Assembly: GCA_964553255.1 (NCBI GenBank)
Contig: CAZKJS010000031.1
Location: forward strand, 1-19,511
Length of the DNA stretch: 19,511 nt
Source: JAQUCI01 sp964553255
GTDB lineage: Bacteria; Bacillota_I; Bacilli_A; Erysipelotrichales; Erysipelotrichaceae
Direction of reading: 5' to 3'
In this document: one piece after another, positions 5,991-12,782 of the stretch
How the letters are laid out: each line of letters begins with the position of its first letter
Numbering within the stretch: position 1 is the stretch's first letter
The notes under the pieces: model-generated
Told to the model about the DNA's origin: nothing
What the model saw: only the letters and a program-made list of their open reading frames with translations
Databases searched by the model: none
Program-made: the position numbers and the translations under genes

Positions 5991-7232
5991 ATGGGATGGT
6001 TTGATTCCATCATTCAAAGATTCAACAAAACTCCCAGTGGTAATGCTCAACTTGCGATGGTCAATGGAAATGTGCCCATCTATTCGCAGTTTGGCCAGAA
6101 TGTTTATGCCAGCGATGTGGTCCAGCAAGCCATTGCCTGTATTGCCCAAGAGATCAGTAAGCTGACTCCCAAGCACATCCGCTTTGATAAGAATGATCTA
6201 CAAGTTCCGGTCTTTGACTCCATCAGTGATCTGCTGGAATATGGACCCAATGAGTGGAGTACCACTAAAGATTTTCTTGAGAAGATCACCTGGCAGCTGT
6301 ATCTCAACTACAACGTCTTCATCCTTCCGGTATATGACGAAGTGAGTACGACCGAAGGGAAAGCACGTAAGTACAGAGCTTTATATCCCCTGGATCCAAC
6401 AGAGGTTACCTTCATTATCGATGGTCGAAACGAACTCTATGTCGACTTCAGATTCAATGCCGCTGACAAACTGGTGGTGAAATACAGTGACCTCATTCAC
6501 TGGCGCTACCGGTACTCTGTCAATCCCTTTATGGGTGGCAACCAAAACGGACAGCCTGACATTCAAGGCTTGCTCCAGACGGTTGAGATCAACCATAAAC
6601 TACTTCAATCTATTGAGAAATCCGTCAATTCTTCAATGCAAATATACGGAGTGATGAAGTACAACACGATCCTGGATGAAGACAACATGAAGTCCGAGAT
6701 CCAACGCTTCGAAAAGATGCTCTCTGAAAACAAGAACGGTATTATCGCAGCAGATCTCAAGTCGGAATACATCCAAATCAAACCTGATCCAAAACTGATT
6801 GATGCAGAAACTTATGTTTATAGTGACAATTATGGAACAACAGAGGAAAAGAGTTTTGTAAAATACTTTTTTTCGATTATTGAAGACCTAAAGAACAAAT
6901 ATAAAAAAGTATTCCTAATAAGGAATGAGCAAAGATTTGGTATTTATTCTTTCGATACTGGAGAAAGATTTGAACCTGATTATCTGCTAGTACTAGAAGA
7001 AAAGGAGTCTGAAAATAACTCAGTTTATTATCATGTTTTTGTTGAACCAAAAGGTGATCAATTACTTGAACAGGATAAATGGAAAGAAGAGTTTTTATTG
7101 AAACTGAAAGAACGAAAACTGGAGTACTGCATATTTATTGATAACAGCAAATATAGAATCTGGGGACTACCATTCTATAATGAAGCGAATAAGCTAGATG
7201 AATTTGATGCTAGCCTTAGAGAATTAACTTAA
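5991..7232 (+). CDS. Truncated HK97-type portal protein fused in frame to a type III restriction nuclease C-terminus
   Basis: Residues 1-274 are an HK97-family portal, the dodecameric ring at the capsid vertex. The segment Ala40-Ser-Asp-Val-Val-Gln-Gln-Ala-Ile and the Trp171-Arg-Tyr-Arg region are typical. A normal portal is about 400 residues, so the C-terminal third (clip and crown) is missing. From about residue 275 the protein is the C-terminal nuclease of a type III restriction (Res) or related helicase subunit. It carries a conserved Tyr-Ser-Asp-Asn-Tyr-Gly entry, the segment Leu-Ile-Arg-Asn-Glu (309-313), and PD-(D/E)xK residues Asp330 and Glu352-x-Lys354. Base composition drops to AT-rich at the same place (near 6813). 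The ATG has AGGTG 5 nt upstream. The simplest reading is a deletion that happened to stay in frame. A deliberate fusion is less likely, as neither half is complete. Confidence 0.85.
   Translation: MGWFDSIIQRFNKTPSGNAQLAMVNGNVPIYSQFGQNVYASDVVQQAIACIAQEISKLTPKHIRFDKNDLQVPVFDSISDLLEYGPNEWSTTKDFLEKITWQLYLNYNVFILPVYDEVSTTEGKARKYRALYPLDPTEVTFIIDGRNELYVDFRFNAADKLVVKYSDLIHWRYRYSVNPFMGGNQNGQPDIQGLLQTVEINHKLLQSIEKSVNSSMQIYGVMKYNTILDEDNMKSEIQRFEKMLSENKNGIIAADLKSEYIQIKPDPKLIDAETYVYSDNYGTTEEKSFVKYFFSIIEDLKNKYKKVFLIRNEQRFGIYSFDTGERFEPDYLLVLEEKESENNSVYYHVFVEPKGDQLLEQDKWKEEFLLKLKERKLEYCIFIDNSKYRIWGLPFYNEANKLDEFDASLRELT
6813..7232 (+). pseudogene. Remnant of a type III restriction endonuclease (Res) C-terminal domain
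   Basis: These 139 codons encode only the nuclease end of a Res-type protein. The helicase motor that normally occupies several hundred residues before it is absent. The PD-(D/E)xK pattern is intact: Pro-Asp-Tyr at 329-331 of the fused protein, then Glu-Pro-Lys at 352-354. The restriction gene probably lay near the right end of the prophage as accessory cargo, and its 5' part was lost with the phage structural genes. No Mod (methyltransferase) gene is in the window. Confidence 0.75.
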
Positions 7233-7259
7233 GTTGGACTGCAGTGGATTTATAGGTGA

Positions 7260-7296
7260 TCCCTCTGAGGAGTATCATATGGATACAACTGAGGGA
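7260..7296. repeat. Imperfect hairpin in the element's right-end spacer
   Basis: TCCCTC (7260-7265) pairs with GAGGGA (7291-7296) and, further in, GTATC (7272-7276) pairs with GATAC (7282-7286). An internal loop lies between the two stems. No T-run follows, so it is not a standard terminator. The stretch from 7233 to 7400 otherwise shows no gene I can support. Confidence 0.4.
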
Positions 7297-7400
7297 AAGT
7301 TAATACCAAGCAAAATGATGCATTGAGAAGAACAGAATTCCTATGAGATTATATATCGGTAGGATTTCATTTTGATTAAGCTTGATAATCGTTAAGCGCG

Positions 7401-7424
7401 TGACTATACAAATGACTATACAAA
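7401..7424. repeat. Tandem 12-bp repeat, possible integrase arm-type sites
   Basis: TGACTATACAAA occurs twice in direct tandem (7401-7412 and 7413-7424), about 85 bp inside the attachment-site core. Short direct repeats near att are typical arm-type binding sites of tyrosine integrases. That role is inferred from position; the integrase itself is not in the window. Confidence 0.5.
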
Positions 7425-7507
7425 AGGTATGTGCCTGTGAAGCAAGGCAAAGAATTGTAATGAATATTCGGGGTTTGAAGGGAATTTAAGGCTTGGTTAA
7501 AGGATAA

Positions 7508-7530
7508 TTCAAATCCCATCATCCGCTCCA
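7508..7530 (+). other. attR: 3' end fragment of a tRNA-Gly gene
   Basis: The stretch begins with a T-loop sequence (TTCAAAT), then CCCAT for the 3' half of the T stem, CATCCGC for the 3' acceptor strand, T as discriminator and CCA. The acceptor complement would read GCGGATG, and a U discriminator with GCGG is characteristic of tRNA-Gly. The upstream bases (GATAA) cannot pair with CCCAT and no anticodon arm is present, so this is not an intact tRNA but the piece regenerated at the far side of an integrated element. Confidence 0.72.
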
Positions 7531-7542
7531 TTTGTGACAAAC

Positions 7543-7570
7543 AGCCCCTTAATTTATAAGTGGCTTTTTT
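7543..7570 (+). terminator. Rho-independent terminator, probably of the original tRNA-Gly
   Basis: AGCC pairs with GGCT and, after a C-T mismatch, CTTA pairs with TAAG. Six T residues end the structure. It lies 12 nt after the CCA of the tRNA-Gly fragment, the expected place for the tRNA gene's own terminator, and blocks transcription out of the prophage. Confidence 0.7.
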
Positions 7571-7575
7571 ATTGT

Positions 7576-7604
7576 TTGTGCTTATAACTTAATTAGTTTA
7601 TCAT
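7576..7604 (+). promoter_or_regulatory. Promoter for the radical SAM/methyltransferase pair
   Basis: TTGTGC (7576-7581) and TATCAT (7599-7604) are spaced by 17 nt. The ribosome site AAAAGGAA (7612-7619) and the ATG at 7626 follow at normal distances. It stands directly after a terminator and before the first gene of a two-gene unit. Confidence 0.5.
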
Positions 7605-7625
7605 AGTCTTGAAAAGGAATAACAT

Positions 7626-8510
7626 ATGCACTATCAAACAGTCAAAGGCATCTTATCCGCCAGAAATGGCATGAATATTTATCGTGGTTGTACTCATGGG
7701 TGTATTTATTGTGATTCACGTAGTGAATGTTATCAAATCAACCATGATTTTGAAGATGTCGCGGTTAAGATCAATGCACCTGAACTATTAGCAAACGCAC
7801 TAAGCAAGAAAAGAAATAAATGTATGATCTCAACAGGTTCAATGTCAGATCCATATTTACCAATAGAAAAAGACTTAGAGTTAACCCGAAAATGTATGAG
7901 CATTATCAATAACTTAAATTTCGGTTTTACTGTTCTTACTAAATCAGATCTGATACTAAGAGATCTTGATCTACTTAAAGAAATAAATAAGAAAACAAAA
8001 TGTGTGGTTCAAATCACTTTAACTACTTATGATGATCAACTAACAAGCATTATTGAACCAAATGTCGCATTAACATCAAGACGCATAGAAGTATTAAATA
8101 TCATGAAAGAACATCATATACCAACCGTAGTGTGGTTATGTCCAATTTTACCTTTTATCAATGATAATAAAGATAACATCAGTAAGATATTAAATGCCTG
8201 CAAAGAAGCTGATGTTAAGGGTATTATCTGTTTTGGCATGGGAGTAACTTTAAGAAAAGGTGATCGTGAATATTTTTATCAAAAGCTAGACCAGTACTTT
8301 AAAGGGGTTAAAGATAAGTACATCAAAACTTATGGTGATAGCTATTATTGTCCTAGTTTAAATGAAAAAGATCTTATGACTTATTTCAATCAATTCTGCA
8401 TTGATAATAATATCTTATATCAACCACAAGCAGTTTTTGATTATCTATCGACTTTTAGTGTTGTTGATCAAAGTCAACAACTAAGTTTATTTGAAGAAGG
8501 AACTATATGA
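7626..8510 (+). CDS. SPL-family radical SAM protein
   Basis: This 294-residue protein has the radical SAM cluster motif Cys22-x3-Cys26-x2-Cys29 very close to the N-terminus. The surrounding Tyr-Arg-Gly-Cys and Tyr-Cys-Asp pattern is that of the spore photoproduct lyase/Rv2578c branch. A Ser-Met-Ser-Asp-Pro-Tyr segment (72-77) and a Val-Leu-Thr-Lys-Ser segment (103-107) are the usual SAM-binding and barrel strands of this group. The [4Fe-4S] cluster cleaves S-adenosylmethionine to a 5'-deoxyadenosyl radical; the substrate is unknown. True SplB repairs spore DNA, but this short form in a pilus-encoding, possibly non-sporulating organism need not do so. It overlaps the next gene by ATGA (8507-8510), which implies coupled translation and a shared job. 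It is host DNA, just outside the prophage. Confidence 0.88.
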   Translation: MHYQTVKGILSARNGMNIYRGCTHGCIYCDSRSECYQINHDFEDVAVKINAPELLANALSKKRNKCMISTGSMSDPYLPIEKDLELTRKCMSIINNLNFGFTVLTKSDLILRDLDLLKEINKKTKCVVQITLTTYDDQLTSIIEPNVALTSRRIEVLNIMKEHHIPTVVWLCPILPFINDNKDNISKILNACKEADVKGIICFGMGVTLRKGDREYFYQKLDQYFKGVKDKYIKTYGDSYYCPSLNEKDLMTYFNQFCIDNNILYQPQAVFDYLSTFSVVDQSQQLSLFEEGTI

Positions 8511-9538
8511 AAATCAAAGCGAATCAAGATATCCAAGCTTTCATCTCACGCTGTTTAAACAACTTAGCTAATGAGCGTAAGAATGATTTTGTTGGATTAA
8601 AGATAAATAAGAAAAACCATGCTCAAATCCAAAGACAGATGTATAAAGCTAACTTTAAAGAATTTAGTGATGATCCAAATACATGGCCTAATCTTTTCAT
8701 TAACACTGATGATTTTAAAAACTCATACTATCACAAGACAATTAACCTAAAACAAGTTAAGTATAAAGATTTCGCTTTTGATCACATCATGATTTCAAAA
8801 GGAATATTGTTTAACGCTGATGATATAATCTTTGATGATAAAAGAGAACTTAATGATTGGATGAAGCTTAGGGCTCTTGATCAAGACTATAACGCTATTG
8901 TCCTTTATCAAAACAATGATATCTGGATGATAGATGCCCCATCTGAAGCCAATACGATTGATCCTAAAGCTAAAAAAGCGCATGGTAATGTATTGACCTT
9001 TGGTCTTGGAATTGGTTATTTCGCGCTTTTAACAAGCCTCAACGATAATGTTAATTCTTTAACGATAGTTGAAAGATCACAAGCTGTGATCGAAATGTTT
9101 AAAAATTGTATCTTACCTCAATTTCCCAATCAAAGTAAAATTAAGATCATCAACGATGATGCCTTCAATCTATTCAATCAAGAATATTTATCACAGTTTG
9201 ATTATGTTTTTGTGGATATATGGCAATCTAATAATGATGGCTTAGTGATAATTGAAAAACTATTGAAACAATATAATCCACCCTTAGATAAGGTTGATTT
9301 CTGGATTGAAAACTCTTGTTTAGAGGTCATGCCCACACTAATCCTTCTATACTTTAAGAAACTACTATACCCTAGTTACTCTCATCCATTAATGAAACGA
9401 TATCGTAAACAATATCAAATGATCAACCAATACCTAACATGTTTGGATATTATCGTAACTGATGTTGAAACACTCAAATACTATATGTATGATAAAAAGA
9501 TAATAAGAGAAATCTTAGCGTATAAAAAAAGTAGGTAA
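8507..9538 (+). CDS. SAM-dependent methyltransferase-like protein, spermidine-synthase fold
   Basis: This 343-residue protein has an N-terminal region of about 155 residues with no family I recognise, followed by a Rossmann SAM-binding domain. Motif I is Val-Leu-Thr-Phe-Gly-Leu-Gly-Ile-Gly-Tyr (162-171). The acidic end of strand 2 is Glu189 in Leu-Thr-Ile-Val-Glu. Asp217-Asp218 precede Ala-Phe, and strand 4 is Asp-Tyr-Val-Phe-Val-Asp-Ile-Trp (232-239). This order resembles spermine/spermidine synthase-like proteins, but no polyamine-site motif is evident, so the substrate is open. It starts inside the stop of the radical SAM gene and ends in a terminator whose loop holds the stop codon. The two genes probably act on one substrate, perhaps a nucleic acid modification; that is a guess from the pairing. 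Confidence 0.75.
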   Translation: MKIKANQDIQAFISRCLNNLANERKNDFVGLKINKKNHAQIQRQMYKANFKEFSDDPNTWPNLFINTDDFKNSYYHKTINLKQVKYKDFAFDHIMISKGILFNADDIIFDDKRELNDWMKLRALDQDYNAIVLYQNNDIWMIDAPSEANTIDPKAKKAHGNVLTFGLGIGYFALLTSLNDNVNSLTIVERSQAVIEMFKNCILPQFPNQSKIKIINDDAFNLFNQEYLSQFDYVFVDIWQSNNDGLVIIEKLLKQYNPPLDKVDFWIENSCLEVMPTLILLYFKKLLYPSYSHPLMKRYRKQYQMINQYLTCLDIIVTDVETLKYYMYDKKIIREILAYKKSR

Positions 9539-9550
9539 CCCTACTTTTTT
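9525..9550. terminator. Bidirectional terminator between convergent genes
   Basis: AAAAAAGTAGG (9525-9535) pairs perfectly with CCTACTTTTTT (9540-9550) across the loop TAAC, giving a T-run on each strand. It serves the methyltransferase-like gene from the left and the pilin gene from the right. Confidence 0.88.
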
Positions 9551-9598
9551 ACTTACAATTGACTACTCTAAACTCTAATCTAATTATTATTTACTTTT

Positions 9599-9898
9599 TT
9601 ATTTAGGAAGTGCTGTAAAATCCGGGGCTGAATAAGCGAAATCACCAAATTCACATTTGAAGTCGCTCAAAGTTGTTGCAGAACAACCTGAAGGGAATGT
9701 ATACGTTTGATCTAATGCTAATGCCATGGCATACTCTGTATAAACAGTACGTGCATTAGCGGCATCCTTTGCTTTTGTAGCCTCACTAATATAACCAGTG
9801 ATTGACGGTACAAGTATAGCAGCTAGAACAGCTAATATAGCAATAACTACGATTAGTTCAATTAAGGTGAACCCCTTTTTGGATAATATCTTTTTCAT
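9599..9898 (-). CDS. pilA: Type IV pilin, probably the major subunit
   Basis: The start at 9898 gives 99 residues and is preceded by a perfect GGAGG at 8 nt; an earlier in-frame ATG lacks such a site. Residues 1-9 are a basic leader ending Lys-Lys-Gly, cut by prepilin peptidase before Phe10, which would be N-methylated. The +5 glutamate is present (Glu14), followed by the hydrophobic helix to about residue 30. The globular part is short (mature length about 90) and has Cys72 and Cys82, able to form a C-terminal disulfide. Most Gram-negative pilins are longer; small ComGC-like pilins are usual in Gram-positive bacteria. It is last in the pilB-pilT-pilin row and has a possible own promoter, which suits an abundantly made subunit. 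Confidence 0.88.
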   Translation of the reverse strand: MKKILSKKGFTLIELIVVIAILAVLAAILVPSITGYISEATKAKDAANARTVYTEYAMALALDQTYTFPSGCSATTLSDFKCEFGDFAYSAPDFTALPK

Positions 9899-9917
9899 TA
9901 TAAATCCTCCTAAACTA

Positions 9918-9945
9918 ATTAACATCAAACATTTTTATTAGTCAA
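9918..9945 (-). promoter_or_regulatory. Possible promoter for the pilin gene
   Basis: On the minus strand TTGACT (9945-9940) and GTTAAT (9923-9918) are 16 nt apart, in the 59-nt gap between pilT and the pilin start. A separate promoter would allow the pilin to be made in excess of the ATPases. Confidence 0.35.
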
Positions 9946-9957
9946 ACAAAATTACTA

Positions 9958-11019
9958 CTAATATGAGCTAATGTTCATCAATTTACGCAAATTCTCAGGA
10001 TTTCGACAGAATTCTAACGCTTTTTCCATTGAGATCCTTTGTTCTTTGACTAACTTAGCCAAAGCTGCATCAAGGGTTTGCATACCCAACTTCGCGTTAG
10101 TTTGGATCACTGATTCAATTTGAAAAACTTTGTTATCTCTGATCATATTTGCGATACCATCAGTCATGACCATGATTTCAAAAGATGCGATTCGATGTTT
10201 ATTATCAACTTGTGGTATTAGCGCTTGTGAAATAACAGCTTTTAATACTCCGGATAACTGCGTTCTGATCTGTGCTTGTTGATGAGGTGGAAATACATCA
10301 ATGATACGATCGATCGTATTAGCAGCCCCTGTTGTATGCAAGGTAGAAAATACCAAATGACCAGTTTCTGCAGCGGTTAAGGCAAGGCTAATCGTTTCAT
10401 GATCACGCATTTCACCAACAAGAATAACATCGGGATCCTCACGCATTGCACTTCGCAGTGCCTCTTGAAAACTATTAGTATCACGCCCTACTTCTCTTTG
10501 ATTTACCATGCTTTTCTTTGATTGATGAATATACTCAATAGGATCTTCCAGTGTCAAGATATGTTTAGCTTTATTTTGATTGATATGATCGATCAAAGCT
10601 GCCAAAGTTGTAGACTTACCACTTCCAGTCGGACCAGTCACCAAGATTAAGCCTCGTGGTAATACCGCAAGGTTTTTAAATAGATCAGGTAAGTTATATT
10701 TATCAATGGTCGGTGTTTCGTTTTTAAGTAAACGTAATGCTAAAGCGGGTAAATCTCTTTGTCGATACGCGTTTAAACGATAACGATTTCCTTCATCATC
10801 TGTGTATGCTGAATCAACATCATGATCGTTATCATATCTGTTATATTGCTGTTCAGATAAAAGTACTTTGATAAAATTAATTACTTGATCAGACTTTAAG
10901 ACTGGTAAATCCAAAGTCATGAGTTCACCTACTTTACGTACTGTTGGTGCTTTACCAGCGATCAGATGAATATCTGAACAATCATGTTTTATTGCATATC
11001 CAAGTATCTCTTTTAACAT
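9958..11019 (-). CDS. pilT: Type IV pilus retraction ATPase PilT
   Basis: This 353-residue hexameric ATPase is of normal PilT length. Residues 1-100 form the N-terminal PAS-like domain, with the early motif Ser-Asp-Ile-His-Leu. Walker A is Gly-Pro-Thr-Gly-Ser-Gly-Lys-Ser-Thr (129-137). The Asp box lies near Thr157-Leu-Glu-Asp-Pro-Ile-Glu. Walker B is Asp-Pro-Asp-Val-Ile-Leu-Val-Gly-Glu-Met-Arg-Asp (196-207), and the His box has His222 and His229. The PilT-specific retraction motif is present in the form Gly-Ile-Ala-Asn-Met-Ile-Arg near residue 290. It depolymerises pili, giving twitching or DNA pull-in. The start has an AGGTAGGT site. The gene ends in three stops in a row in frame (TAG TAG TAA). 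It follows pilB in the same row. Confidence 0.95.
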   Translation of the reverse strand: MLKEILGYAIKHDCSDIHLIAGKAPTVRKVGELMTLDLPVLKSDQVINFIKVLLSEQQYNRYDNDHDVDSAYTDDEGNRYRLNAYRQRDLPALALRLLKNETPTIDKYNLPDLFKNLAVLPRGLILVTGPTGSGKSTTLAALIDHINQNKAKHILTLEDPIEYIHQSKKSMVNQREVGRDTNSFQEALRSAMREDPDVILVGEMRDHETISLALTAAETGHLVFSTLHTTGAANTIDRIIDVFPPHQQAQIRTQLSGVLKAVISQALIPQVDNKHRIASFEIMVMTDGIANMIRDNKVFQIESVIQTNAKLGMQTLDAALAKLVKEQRISMEKALEFCRNPENLRKLMNISSY

Positions 11020-11033
11020 TTTACCTACCTTAT

Positions 11034-12722
11034 CTAGTCAATCGAATAAAGGATACGAATTCCTTCTTCTACGGTAGTTGTTCCACTTGCGATCAAATCT
11101 AACACTTCATCTCTTAACATCCGCATCTTCTTGTTTCTAACATATTCAACCATTTTATCGATGTTAGCTTTTTGTGCAATCATTTTTTGGATATTGGCAT
11201 CAATCAATACTATTTCAAACACTGCTGTTCTACCAGTATAACCAGTATTATTACAATGCGAGCAGCCTTTACCATGATATGCTTTCTTTAATTCAGTTTG
11301 AAGTAAAAGATTATCAGCTAATTCAACTTTATGTTCTACTTTACAAAACTGGCATATCTTTTTAACCAAACGTTGTGACATTACAGATTTAACTGATGAA
11401 GCAACTAAATATGGTTCTACTCCCATATCAACTAAGCGCCCAACTGTAGATAAAGCATCATTAGTATGAATAGTTGATAAAATAAAATGACCAGTTATAG
11501 CAGCTCTTATCGCAATCTCAGCCGTTTCACTGTCTCTAATCTCACCAATCATGATTGTATCAGGGTCTTGTCTTAATATTGATCTTAAGCCACTAGCGAA
11601 GGTCAAGCCAGCTCTTGGATTAACCTGTACTTGGGTAATACCACTAAACTTGCGTTCAATTGGATCTTCAATCGTAATGATCGATTTTTTAATATCAGCT
11701 AACTGTGCCAACATTGAATACAATGTAGTCGTTTTACCACTACCAGTAGGACCGGATACCAATAAGATACCATGAGGTAAATGTAAAACTTTCTTTATTG
11801 TTTCTTGCGTTGATTCTGATAAGCCAAGTGATGCTAACTCATAACTTATATTACGATCAGCTCCTAATAAACGCATAACAATCTTTTCACCAAAAGGAGT
11901 AGGTAGTGATGATACCCTAATATCAACTGTTAAAAATTCACTCTTAAACTGAAAGCTACCATCTTGAGGAATACGTTTTTCAGCTATGTTCATCCCACTA
12001 ACGATTTTAATACGTGTACTTACGTGTTGATGGATCTCACTGCTAATTTCATTGTATACTTGAAGATCACCATCAACACGAAAACGGATTCTAGTAACAT
12101 TCTCTTGTGGCTCAATATGAATATCGCTGGCATTTTGTTGATAAGCATCTAATATCAAACCGTTTACTAGTTTAACAATTGGTGATGAACCAACACGCTC
12201 AGCCATCTCATCATTGATCAAATCCTCCATATCAATGATCTCACCACCAGACTCGATCTCATCCTTTAAATCTTTCATGATAATATCAGTTGAATGCTTA
12301 GAGTAAACACGATTGATCGCTTTTTCTATTTCATAAGATGGTGATAGCACAGTTCTAACATCAAGACCAGTTATCATACTAACATCTTCCAAACATACAT
12401 AGTCAAGCGGATCATTAGTCGCAATAGTTAAAGCACCAGCTTTAATATTGATAGGAACGATACTATACTTACGTGCTAATGTTTCTGGAATCAATCTAAC
12501 AACTTCAAGCTCAACATTAAAGATTGGTGCATCTAAATATTCCACCTTTAATCTTTTCGCTAATGACTTAAGAATATCCTTTTCATCAGCGTAACCCAAA
12601 TCCATTATTACATTACCTAAACGTTTCTTAACGACCTTTTGTCGTGCTAAAGCCTCATTGAGCTGCTCAGCATTAATAATACCTTCTTCTAATAAAATCT
12701 CACCCAATCTCACAACTTTCAT
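11034..12722 (-). CDS. pilB: Type IV pilus extension ATPase PilB (GspE family)
   Basis: Starting at the ATG at 12722, which has AAGGAGGAAT in front, the protein is 562 residues, a normal PilB length. Longer upstream in-frame starts run into the promoter region of the divergent gene. The N-terminal MshEN-type domain occupies roughly 1-145. The ATPase core has Walker A Gly-Pro-Thr-Gly-Ser-Gly-Lys-Thr (324-331), the Asp box near Thr350-Ile-Glu-Asp-Pro, Walker B ending Gly-Glu-Ile-Arg-Asp (393-397), and the His box (His412, His419). A tetracysteine zinc site, Cys457/Cys460 and Cys487/Cys490, marks extension ATPases and is absent from PilT. It drives pilin polymerisation through the PilC platform. 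Upstream, a 60-nt gap separates it from divergent pilD. Confidence 0.95.
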   Translation of the reverse strand: MKVVRLGEILLEEGIINAEQLNEALARQKVVKKRLGNVIMDLGYADEKDILKSLAKRLKVEYLDAPIFNVELEVVRLIPETLARKYSIVPINIKAGALTIATNDPLDYVCLEDVSMITGLDVRTVLSPSYEIEKAINRVYSKHSTDIIMKDLKDEIESGGEIIDMEDLINDEMAERVGSSPIVKLVNGLILDAYQQNASDIHIEPQENVTRIRFRVDGDLQVYNEISSEIHQHVSTRIKIVSGMNIAEKRIPQDGSFQFKSEFLTVDIRVSSLPTPFGEKIVMRLLGADRNISYELASLGLSESTQETIKKVLHLPHGILLVSGPTGSGKTTTLYSMLAQLADIKKSIITIEDPIERKFSGITQVQVNPRAGLTFASGLRSILRQDPDTIMIGEIRDSETAEIAIRAAITGHFILSTIHTNDALSTVGRLVDMGVEPYLVASSVKSVMSQRLVKKICQFCKVEHKVELADNLLLQTELKKAYHGKGCSHCNNTGYTGRTAVFEIVLIDANIQKMIAQKANIDKMVEYVRNKKMRMLRDEVLDLIASGTTTVEEGIRILYSID

Positions 12723-12735
12723 TTCATATTCCTCC

Positions 12736-12763
12736 TTGCAATACCTATGAAATGTTCTATAAT
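12736..12763 (+). promoter_or_regulatory. Promoter for pilD
   Basis: TTGCAA (12736-12741) and a perfect TATAAT (12758-12763) are separated by 16 nt. A ribosome site AGAGGT (12772-12777) and the ATG at 12783 follow. The -35 box overlaps the ribosome site of divergent pilB, so transcription of the two genes may interfere. Confidence 0.65.
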
Positions 12764-12782
12764 TCAAACATAGAGGTATAAT

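Larger units (their letters stand above)
1..7530. mobile_element. Right-hand part of a decayed prophage integrated at a tRNA-Gly 3' end
   Basis: The packaging genes (TerS-like protein, HNH endonuclease, small and large terminase, portal) form a typical cos-phage module on the plus strand. At 7508-7530 the sequence matches the 3' end of a tRNA-Gly gene without the rest of the tRNA, and the tRNA's own terminator follows at once. This is the expected right junction (attR) of an element inserted in a tRNA 3' end, so everything to its left should belong to the element. No integrase, capsid, tail or lysis gene is visible, and the portal gene is fused to a restriction-enzyme remnant, so the element has lost most of its structural genes. 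The left junction and intact tRNA are outside the window. Base composition changes inside the element: packaging genes are richer in GC than the accessory genes at 95-2052 and the tail after about 6813. That the left accessory genes are element-borne is inferred from the attachment-site geometry. Confidence 0.7.

Noticed and set aside
7279..7326. A 15-codon reading frame with a good GAGGAG ribosome site, starting in the loop of the hairpin at 7260-7296
   Set aside because: Too short and without any similarity I recognise; it lies in a decayed spacer, so a chance match is more likely.
7373..7490. A frame of about 37 codons over the tandem 12-mers, considered as an integrase C-terminus
   Set aside because: The frame is closed by a stop just upstream and shows none of the tyrosine-recombinase catalytic motifs.
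7480..7530. An intact tRNA gene at the CCA sequence
   Set aside because: The bases before the T-loop do not pair with the 3' T-stem half, and no anticodon or D arm is found upstream.
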